In this document: piece by piece, positions 8,114 through 14,683 of the stretch | How positions within the stretch are numbered: the first letter of the stretch is position 1 | Layout: every line of letters starts with the position of its first letter | NCBI GenBank assembly: GCA_023269675.1 | Contig: JAHFSX010000048.1 | Location: 1 to 40,910 of the forward strand | Source of the DNA: Verrucomicrobiota bacterium | GTDB taxonomy: Bacteria > Verrucomicrobiota > Kiritimatiellia > RFP12 > UBA1067 | Direction of reading: 5' to 3' | Length of the DNA: 40,910 nt | Notes under the pieces: generated by a model | What the model saw: only the letters and a program-made list of their open reading frames with translations | Told to the model about the DNA's origin: nothing | The model's database searches: none | Made by a program: the position numbers and the translations under genes

Positions 8114-9115
8114 TCACTGCCGACTCTGCGCGAATAGCGAGTATGAGTGCGCGACCGTCTGGTCAGCGTGAAGGTAAGTCACCGTAGCCTGGCCGGCCGA
8201 GACCGTCACCCGCAGATAGCCGGAACTGCTCAGGATGTCACCGCCCGTGTAGCCGTATTCCGCCGCCTGACGGAGGTTGCCCCGAGGGTCACCGGGCTGC
8301 GGAACCTCTTGGTAAACGATGCCGTCGAGCGCTTGCTTCGCATAAAGATGATCGTGGCCGTGGAAAACGACAGACACGCGGTTCCGGACGAGCAGCGGGT
8401 GGATCGGCAGGGGCCAGCCGGGGCGATGCTGTGTGAACCCGTCGGAGCCGTCCCTGTTCTTGCCGCCCCATTCGTAAAAGGGCGCGGCTTCCGCGCCTCC
8501 CCTCCCAGGCTTCTCCAATCCGCCGACGAGCTGGTGGATGAAGATGAACTTAAACTTCGCGGAACTGCTTTCCAGCGTGCGCGCGAGCCATCGGTATTGC
8601 TCCAGGCCCAGTGTGCGATCCCAGTTTTCGTTTTTTCCGCGCTGCTTGCGCGTGTACCAGTACGGATCCAAGACGACAAACAGCGCATCTCCGTGTTGCC
8701 ATGCGTAGTAGTTGCGCGTGTCATCGGCGAGAGGATTGGGAAACAGGCGCAGGCGCATCGTGCGGGACCAGCGGGCGAGGCTGTTGGTCGTGCCGTCGAG
8801 GTCGCTCCCGCTTTCACCGTCGTGGTTGCTGGACACGAGATGCACAGGGGCGCCCAGCAGGTCGAAGAAGCGGCGCTGTTCCACATACTGGGCCGCGGCG
8901 GAATCTCGGCTCGCGTGTTTCTCGGTCATGAACGTGTCGCCGAGGTCAATGTGGAACGTCGGCCGGGCTGCCGCGGCGGCGAGCAACGTTTCCCGATACA
9001 GGGTGCGGTCGGTGCGTTCGTCGAGATGGGAGTCCGCCGTGACCGTGAAGGTGAACGTCTCTCCGCCTTGCACCGCGCCGGCAAAGAACAGCAGCGATAG
9101 TGTCCAGCGCATCAT
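8114..9115 (-). CDS. Exported calcineurin-like metallophosphoesterase
   Basis: 333 residues with signal peptide MMRWTLSLLFFAGAVQGG. The metal-binding motifs of the calcineurin-like phosphoesterase fold appear in order: ADSHLD (27-32), DLGD (57-60), SNHDG near residue 97 (for GNHD), and FHGHDHLYA near residue 258. The protein should hydrolyse a phosphate mono- or diester outside the cytoplasm; the substrate is unknown. The ATG overlaps the stop of the upstream sulfatase by four bases, so the two are probably translationally coupled. This is the last gene of the operon beginning at 11802. Confidence 0.85.
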   Translation of the reverse strand: MMRWTLSLLFFAGAVQGGETFTFTVTADSHLDERTDRTLYRETLLAAAAARPTFHIDLGDTFMTEKHASRDSAAAQYVEQRRFFDLLGAPVHLVSSNHDGESGSDLDGTTNSLARWSRTMRLRLFPNPLADDTRNYYAWQHGDALFVVLDPYWYTRKQRGKNENWDRTLGLEQYRWLARTLESSSAKFKFIFIHQLVGGLEKPGRGGAEAAPFYEWGGKNRDGSDGFTQHRPGWPLPIHPLLVRNRVSVVFHGHDHLYAKQALDGIVYQEVPQPGDPRGNLRQAAEYGYTGGDILSSSGYLRVTVSAGQATVTYLHADQTVAHSYSLFAQSRQ

Positions 9116-10539
9116 GGTCTGGCCTTTCGTTTACCGTCACCCTTTTGTTCTGACGCCTTCACGCCGACGGGCGGGGCGGGTGTGGGCATCTGAGCGTTAA
9201 CGGCCGTCAGGTAAGCCGCCAGCTGTTGATCCAGCTCCTCGACCCTGTCGGGGTTTTTCTGCGCGAGGTCGCGGCGCTCGCCGGGGTCTTGGGTGATATT
9301 GAAAAGTCGCCGTACGCCGGTTTCATAAGAGCGGATCAATTTGAAATCGCCGAGCAGGATCGCAGAGGCCGGGCCGATGGCGTCCTTGTCGTAGTGCGGG
9401 AAGTGAAACACGAACGCTTCGCGCGACCGGACCACCGCTCCCTCGCCCGCGTGGTTCAGAACAGAAACAAGGCTGCCGCCTTCGATTCCCTCGGGCAGCG
9501 GCTCACGGACACGCGCCAGTTCGGCGAGGGTCGGAAACAAATCTTGGCCCATAGCCCGGACGTGCGAGCAAGTGCCCGGCCGGATGTCCGGCCCGCAGAT
9601 GATGAAAGGCACACGCAGGCCGCCCTCCGACACCGTCCCCTTTCCGCCTGCCAGCGGCGGGTTCTTGCCGGGCGAGCCGTGGTCGGTCGTAAAGATGACA
9701 TAGGTGTTCTTTGCGACACCCAAATCGTCCAGCTTCGACAAGATCCTGCCGAAGGCGAGGTCGAGGTCCACATCCGCAGCCGCTTCCGCAGTCTCCCGGT
9801 CGCTCAAGTCACGGCCCCACGACTTCACGACGTCGCGCGCCTGCGGACTCGCAACCGCGCCGTTGCGTGACGCGTAGTGCGACACCTGCAGGAAGAAGGG
9901 TTTGCCCGCCTTCACTTGCCGGGTCATGAAATCGATGCCGCGGGCGGTCATGCCGTAGAGCTGTTCCGGGTGCGGATTCTCGACATTGTCCGGCCCGCCG
10001 TTGTTGGTCGGTCCGTCGCTCTCGTCGAAGCCGTGCGCCTTCGGATCGGTGCGCCCGACATGCCATTTGCCGAAGTGGGCCGTCGCGTAACCGGCACGCT
10101 TGAGCACCTCCGCGAGGGTCGTCTCCTCTGGCGCTAGCTCCATCGATGCCGCAGGCGGGGTGATGCGGCCGCTCGGGTTCCCGCCGTTCTCCTTCCTGCC
10201 CTCGCCGACGAACGTCATGTGCAGCTGCGCCGGACTCTTGCCGGTGAAGAGCGCCGCACGCGAGGGTGTGCAGCGGGGCGACGGAGCGTAGAAATTCGCA
10301 AGGCGCATGCCGCCCTGCGCGACTTTCTCCAAATTCGGCGTGCGCACAAACGCGCTTTTCGACTCCGGCACCGCGTCATCCATCTGCACCGATGTGCTGC
10401 TCCAGCCGTGCCCCTCGCCGAGCACGACGACGAAATTTGGCGGGGGGCTTACGCCTGCCAGCAAGCTCGGCAAGAACAGCCCCCATGTGGCGGCCCCCGT
10501 CAGGATTGAACGTTTCGGCCGAGGTGTCTGAGCTTTCAT
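9112..10539 (-). CDS. Family S1 formylglycine sulfatase with unusual N-terminal metal motif
   Basis: 475 residues. A basic N-terminus (RPKRSILTG) and hydrophobic stretch suggest export. Cys90-Thr-Pro-Ser-Arg94 is the C-x-P-x-R signature whose cysteine is converted to formylglycine, followed by AALFTGKSP. ATAHFGKWHVG and FTTDHGSPG supply other active-site elements. The usual N-terminal metal-binding ADD(L)G is replaced by GEGHGW (41-46). The start lies 3 nt after the stop of the upstream gene and the 3' end overlaps the phosphoesterase. It should remove sulfate from a glycan; the exact S1 subfamily and target sugar cannot be read from sequence. The maturation enzyme is not encoded in this window. 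Confidence 0.9.
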   Translation of the reverse strand: MKAQTPRPKRSILTGAATWGLFLPSLLAGVSPPPNFVVVLGEGHGWSSTSVQMDDAVPESKSAFVRTPNLEKVAQGGMRLANFYAPSPRCTPSRAALFTGKSPAQLHMTFVGEGRKENGGNPSGRITPPAASMELAPEETTLAEVLKRAGYATAHFGKWHVGRTDPKAHGFDESDGPTNNGGPDNVENPHPEQLYGMTARGIDFMTRQVKAGKPFFLQVSHYASRNGAVASPQARDVVKSWGRDLSDRETAEAAADVDLDLAFGRILSKLDDLGVAKNTYVIFTTDHGSPGKNPPLAGGKGTVSEGGLRVPFIICGPDIRPGTCSHVRAMGQDLFPTLAELARVREPLPEGIEGGSLVSVLNHAGEGAVVRSREAFVFHFPHYDKDAIGPASAILLGDFKLIRSYETGVRRLFNITQDPGERRDLAQKNPDRVEELDQQLAAYLTAVNAQMPTPAPPVGVKASEQKGDGKRKARP

Positions 10540-10542
10540 CGG

Positions 10543-11802
10543 TCACTTAACCCCAAACAAAAAGTCCGTGCTCTCGATTTTCGGGCTGCTGATCGGCTGC
10601 GAATACAGGAACGGGCCTTTGGGTGCCGAAGGCTCCGACGCTCGCAGTCCGGCCAGCTTTTCCCGCTGCTGCGCCGTCAGCGTGTGGCCGACCTTTGCGA
10701 AGGCCGTCGCGTAAAGGTAGGCGATTTCTCCGTCCAACTCGCCGTAGCGCTTCGACAGAGCCAGAACAGGGTCCTGGCGGGCGGTTTCGCCTTTCAGGAA
10801 GCGCCGCAGCTCGGTCGCGATGGCACGGCGGATCTTGACGATCTCGGCGAGATCCTCGCGCTGACGATCCACCAGCTCCGCGATGCCTTTCCTCTGGACC
10901 GGCGTCAGCGTGTCCAAAAAGGCCTCGCCGCTGTCGCTCGTGAGCGACGTGCTGATCGAATAATCCCGCTTGCCCATGGCCGGCGCGGTTTTCATGCCGA
11001 AGCCTCCGAAGTACATCCCGTGCCGCTCGGGGCAGAAGTAGGTGTCGGCCTCCAGCGAGCCCGCATACCAAGAGAACATCTCGCTGGCATAGGTCATCAC
11101 GGCCACGTTGACCTCGTGGGACATGCTCCGCTTGTCAAGCTGCTCCGGAATCTCCGGCCATGTGCGGGAGTCGCCGAATTTCAGTTTGCCCAGGGCTGAC
11201 TTCTGCCGCTTATCCAAGCTGCGGAGGATGCCGCCCATGACCTCTGCGCGTTGAAACGCCAACAGGCCGTCAAGCGCGTAGAGCTCGGCCGAGTACCGGA
11301 TGACGGCGTTTTTGTCCAGGCCCTTGCTGCCGGCCGGAAGGTCCCCCTCCAGATTTCGGCGGAAGGCCTTGATCAGCGGCAGCCGTTTCTCGGCGAACCG
11401 CCGGATGTCATTTTCCTGAGCCTTGCCCAAGGCCAGAAGCTGCACCTTCTGGCCGTCGTTCAGGATCGACAGCATGTTGTCGGCGATCCGCGTCAGAAAC
11501 GACGTGTTGTGCCCGCCCTCCTTCGCGTCGATGTCCCGCATGTACTGAAACCCGAAATAGTCGGAGACTTTCCCGGGCGGCAGGAAGGTGTCGGAGCCGA
11601 AGTCGCCCGTCAGGAAGGCCAGGCCGTCGAAGGCGATCGTGCGGAGCTGCGCCTGATCGGAGACCGCCTGCTCAATCGAGTAGCGCTCCGCGTTGCCGCG
11701 GGGGTTCGGCCCCCTCTGCGGCCGGTCCTGCGCGAGGGCGATCCCCACGCACACGCTTGAGACTGACCAGACCAAGGTCGTTTTCAGGTTCATTTTCATC
11801 AC
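10543..11802 (-). CDS. Exported protein of unknown function with LTxxQ-like helical repeats
   Basis: 419 residues with signal peptide (MKMNLKTTLVWSVSSVCVGIALAQ). I do not recognise the family. The protein is mostly helical and contains several segments resembling the LTxxQ motif of CpxP/Spy-like periplasmic proteins: LNDGQKVQLLALGKAQ, LTPVQRKGIAELVDRQ and LTAQQREKLAGLR. Each of the first two is followed by an amphipathic helix (IRRFAEKRLPLIKAFRR, LAEIVKIRRAIATELRR), suggesting an internal duplication. It is the first gene of a three-gene operon; its TGA ends 3 nt before the sulfatase ATG. Two in-frame ATGs (11802 and 11796) are possible; AAGGCGG lies just upstream. Tight coupling suggests a shared role with the sulfatase, perhaps substrate binding or chaperoning. 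Confidence 0.8.
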   Translation of the reverse strand: MMKMNLKTTLVWSVSSVCVGIALAQDRPQRGPNPRGNAERYSIEQAVSDQAQLRTIAFDGLAFLTGDFGSDTFLPPGKVSDYFGFQYMRDIDAKEGGHNTSFLTRIADNMLSILNDGQKVQLLALGKAQENDIRRFAEKRLPLIKAFRRNLEGDLPAGSKGLDKNAVIRYSAELYALDGLLAFQRAEVMGGILRSLDKRQKSALGKLKFGDSRTWPEIPEQLDKRSMSHEVNVAVMTYASEMFSWYAGSLEADTYFCPERHGMYFGGFGMKTAPAMGKRDYSISTSLTSDSGEAFLDTLTPVQRKGIAELVDRQREDLAEIVKIRRAIATELRRFLKGETARQDPVLALSKRYGELDGEIAYLYATAFAKVGHTLTAQQREKLAGLRASEPSAPKGPFLYSQPISSPKIESTDFLFGVK

Positions 11803-11811
11803 CGCCTTTCG

Positions 11812-11839
11812 AGTACATTAAACGGCATCGACATGACAA
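11812..11839 (-). promoter_or_regulatory. Candidate promoter of the sulfatase operon
   Basis: On the minus strand TTGTCA (11834-11839) is followed after 16 nt by TGTACT (11812-11817), just ahead of the operon's first ATG at 11802. The match to sigma-70 boxes is fair only. The LacI-like palindrome is directly upstream. Confidence 0.35.
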
Positions 11840-11855
11840 AACAACAGGCTCTTTT

Positions 11856-11871
11856 ATGACAGCGCTGTCAT
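11856..11871. promoter_or_regulatory. LacI-type operator palindrome
   Basis: ATGACAGCGCTGTCAT is a perfect 16-bp palindrome with a central CG, the usual form of LacI/GalR-family operators. From memory it resembles sites described for N-acetylglucosamine (NagR-like) regulators. It lies between the divergent sulfatase operon and helicase gene, just upstream of a candidate -35 box for the operon. No regulator gene is present in the window. Confidence 0.5.
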
Positions 11872-11898
11872 CTTCCGAGGGGTGTCCCGATTTTGCGA

Positions 11899-11928
11899 CT
11901 GACGGGGCGGCGTGGCGCGTGGTAAACT
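11899..11928 (+). promoter_or_regulatory. Candidate promoter of the helicase gene, short leader
   Basis: CTGACG (11899-11904), an 18-nt spacer and TAAACT (11923-11928) precede ATG 11945. Initiation about 7 nt after the -10 box would leave a leader of only about 10 nt, and no Shine-Dalgarno sequence is visible. Confidence 0.4.
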
Positions 11929-11944
11929 GTGCACGGTTAAAGTC

Positions 11945-14554
11945 ATGAAACACACGAAGTCCCAGATCGACGCCGTCGAGGCGCTGCTGCGCACGCGCTT
12001 CGAGCGGCAGATCCGCACGCACCAGGTGATGGGTGCGGAGGAGGCCGTGCTGTCGCCCTTCCCCAAAGGCCTCGACCCGCGCCTGGCGGAGGTGCTGCGC
12101 GGGCGGGGCATCGACCAGCTCTACTCGCACCAGGCCGAGGCGTTCGAGACGGTCGCGGCGGGCCAGGACGCGGTGCTGGTCTCCCGCACGGCCTCGGGCA
12201 AGACGCTAGCCTTCCTGCTGCCGATCCTGAGCGACTACTGCAAGAGCGCGTCGCCCTTCGGCGTGCTGCTGCTCTACCCCACCAAGGCGCTCTCGCGCGA
12301 CCAGGAGGGCACGCTGGGCGCGCTGCTCAAGGCCGCGCTCGACACGCGCAAGCTGGGCACCTTCGACGGCGACACGCCGCGCGAGGAGCGCTCCAAGATC
12401 ATGAAGGGCGCCGACTTCGTGATCACCAACCCGGACATGCTGCACGCGGGCATCCTGCCCAACCACCACCGGGGCTGGAGCGATTTCCTGGGGCGGCTGA
12501 AGTACATCGTGGTGGACGAGGTGCACGCCTACCGCGGCGCGTTCGGCTCGCACGTCTCCAACGTCTTCCGCCGCCTGCTGCGCGTCTGCGCCATGCACGG
12601 CTCGCATCCGCAGTTCGTCTGCTGCTCCGCCACGGTCGGCAACCCCGGCGAGCACGTGGCGGCGCTGTTCCACCGGCCGTTCAAGGTCATCGACCGCGAC
12701 GGCTCGCCGCGGCCGCGGCGCGACCTCTATCTGATCAACCCCCCGCTGGTGGAGAGCGCGGGCTCGGCGCGTTTCCGCAAGGGCCCCTCCTCCGTCTCGA
12801 TCCCCATGATCCGCGCGGCCACCGCGGCGGGCGTGCGCACGATCTGCTTCTGCCGCGCGCGGCAGCAGGTCGAGCGGCTGTGGCGCGCGGTCACGGACGG
12901 CCACCCCGAGCTGAAGGAGAAGGTCAAGCCTTACCGCGGCGGGCTCCTGCCCGCCGAACGGCGCCAGCTCGAAAAGGACCTGTTCGAGGGCCGCATCACG
13001 ACCATCATCTCCACCAACGCCCTAGAGCTGGGCATCGACATCGGCGACCTCGACGTCTGCATCCTGTCGGGGCATCCGGGGTCGGTGGCGAGCTTCTGGC
13101 AGCAGGCCGGCCGCGTGGGCCGCAAGGGCAACCGCGCGCTGATCCTCTTCGTGGCGCAGGACGCGCCGGTGGACCAGTATCTGGTCAACCATCCCGAGTT
13201 CATCACCGGCGCGCCGGTGGAGCAGGCGTGGCTCAACGCGGACAACCCGTACATCATGCTGCAGCACCTGCCGTGCGCGGCGCACGAGCATCCGCTGCGC
13301 GACAGCGAGCCGCTGTTCGCTTCGCGCGCGTACGACTTCGCCCTGGAGATCCTGAAGGAGGACGGCACGCTTAAGCCCTACAAGGGGTGCTGGCGCTACG
13401 CCCTGCCGGACTATCCGGCCAAGGGCGTGAACCTGCGCGGCATGACCGACTACAACGTGGACATCTATTGCGACGGCGAGGTGATCGGCCAGATCGACCC
13501 CATCGGCGCGCGCGCCGAGCTGTACAAGGACGCCATCTACCAGCACCTCGGCCGGCGCTACATGTCCATGGAGCTGGACCTCGAGAAGAAGCTCTGCCGC
13601 GTGGAGCCCGTGAACGTGGACTACTACACCGAGTCCGAGTGGGAAAGCCGGCTGGACATGACCGCCGAGGAGGAGCGCAAGGCGCTGCACGGCGCGGACC
13701 TGCGTTTCGGCGCGCTGCACGTGAACAAGCAGCCCAAGCTTTTCAAAAAGGTCCGCGAGCGGTCGCTCGAGAATGTCGGCTACGGGCCGATCACGCTGCC
13801 GCCGTTCGAGTACGACACCTCCGGTTTCGCCCTGCGCGCGCCCGAGGCGTGGGTGCGGGCGCTCGACGCGAAGGACAAGCGCCTGGTGCCCGCCGCGCTC
13901 TTCGGCCTGCGCTACATCCTGCGCCACGCCTCGCCCAGCATCTGCATGGCCGACCCGGGCGATCTGGAGACCGACATCGCGCCGATCGACATTGACGGAG
14001 GAGGCGAGACCGGGCAGGAAGAACGTCCAACGTCCAACGCTCAACGCCCGGCGCTGAACGAAGAGAGTGACGAGCCGCCGCTGGTGCCGGATAACCTGGG
14101 AACGGAGAGCTTCGAGCCGCTGCCCCCGCCCGCCTGGGAGAACATGGCCTTCAAGAGCGCGCTGTTCCTGTACGACAAGCTCGAAGGCGGCGCGGGGTAT
14201 GCCGAGAAGGTCTTTGAGAAGATCGACGAGACGCTCGGCCTCTGCCGCCGCATGATCCGCGAATGCGCGTGCGAGAACGGCTGCCCCGCCTGCGTGCCGC
14301 CGCTGCCGCCGGGCGTGAACGACGAGGACCTGGAGCTGTTCCTGGTCGAGTCCGACGCGGTGCGCGTCTGCACGCTGAGTTATCTGGACGCGCTGCTCGA
14401 CGGTACAATTTTGGTGCCGGACGTCAAGACGGTCACGCGCGACTGGGATCAGCCCGTGACCGCGCCCGCGCCGGACAGCGAGGCGGTCCGCCTGCAGGGC
14501 AAGCTCAACCGCGCGGCCGACGCGCTGCGCGAGAAGCGCAAGCGGGAATACTAG
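11945..14554 (+). CDS. DEVH-box helicase with DUF1998/MZB-type C-terminus, MrfA (YprA)-like
   Basis: 869 residues from ATG 11945; the in-frame GTG at 11912 lies upstream of the likely -10 box. Helicase motifs are in order: a Q-motif-like LYSHQAEAF (59-67), Walker A RTASGKT (81-87), YPTKALSRDQ, TNPDMLH, DEVH (191-194), CCSATVGNP, NALELGIDIGDLD and QQAGRVGRKG. The C-terminus carries CACENGCPACVPP, the cysteine cluster of the MrfA/DUF1998 zinc-binding region. Bacillus MrfA is an ATP-dependent 3'-5' DNA translocase needed for mitomycin-damage repair, so a DNA-repair role is likely. Around residues 683-703 the protein carries a low-complexity insert (EERPTSNAQRPALNEE) encoded by a tandem 7-bp repeat, which looks like an in-frame repeat insertion. 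Confidence 0.88.
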   Translation: MKHTKSQIDAVEALLRTRFERQIRTHQVMGAEEAVLSPFPKGLDPRLAEVLRGRGIDQLYSHQAEAFETVAAGQDAVLVSRTASGKTLAFLLPILSDYCKSASPFGVLLLYPTKALSRDQEGTLGALLKAALDTRKLGTFDGDTPREERSKIMKGADFVITNPDMLHAGILPNHHRGWSDFLGRLKYIVVDEVHAYRGAFGSHVSNVFRRLLRVCAMHGSHPQFVCCSATVGNPGEHVAALFHRPFKVIDRDGSPRPRRDLYLINPPLVESAGSARFRKGPSSVSIPMIRAATAAGVRTICFCRARQQVERLWRAVTDGHPELKEKVKPYRGGLLPAERRQLEKDLFEGRITTIISTNALELGIDIGDLDVCILSGHPGSVASFWQQAGRVGRKGNRALILFVAQDAPVDQYLVNHPEFITGAPVEQAWLNADNPYIMLQHLPCAAHEHPLRDSEPLFASRAYDFALEILKEDGTLKPYKGCWRYALPDYPAKGVNLRGMTDYNVDIYCDGEVIGQIDPIGARAELYKDAIYQHLGRRYMSMELDLEKKLCRVEPVNVDYYTESEWESRLDMTAEEERKALHGADLRFGALHVNKQPKLFKKVRERSLENVGYGPITLPPFEYDTSGFALRAPEAWVRALDAKDKRLVPAALFGLRYILRHASPSICMADPGDLETDIAPIDIDGGGETGQEERPTSNAQRPALNEESDEPPLVPDNLGTESFEPLPPPAWENMAFKSALFLYDKLEGGAGYAEKVFEKIDETLGLCRRMIRECACENGCPACVPPLPPGVNDEDLELFLVESDAVRVCTLSYLDALLDGTILVPDVKTVTRDWDQPVTAPAPDSEAVRLQGKLNRAADALREKRKREY
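14022..14049. repeat. In-frame tandem 7-bp repeat inside the helicase gene
   Basis: Four units AACGTCC, AACGTCC, AACGCTC and AACGCCC stand in tandem (AACGYYC). The stretch encodes part of ERPTSNAQRPALNEE, between the conserved MADPGDLE block and the ALFLYDKLEGGAG block. It looks like one arm of an intergenic repeat of the family D type that has entered a permissive loop. Confidence 0.6.
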
Positions 14555-14571
14555 GTCGCCGAGATGATTTC

Positions 14572-14647
14572 ACCACCAAGGCTCAAAGAACACGAAGTTC
14601 ACTAAGTTTATTCTTGGTGAGCTTGGCGGGCTTAGTGCCTTAGTGGT
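14572..14647. repeat. Family D tandem-unit hairpin, copy D1
   Basis: The left arm (14572-14606) is built of degenerate CACNAAG units spaced 8-10 nt and is an imperfect inverted match, over about 35 nt, to the right arm ending CTTAGTGCCTTAGTGGT. It begins 18 nt after the helicase stop and ends just before the GH36 gene, so it may end helicase transcripts. Confidence 0.6.
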
Positions 14648-14683
14648 AAAAAAATGGTTTTGGAAATGGATAAAAGGAGAACG

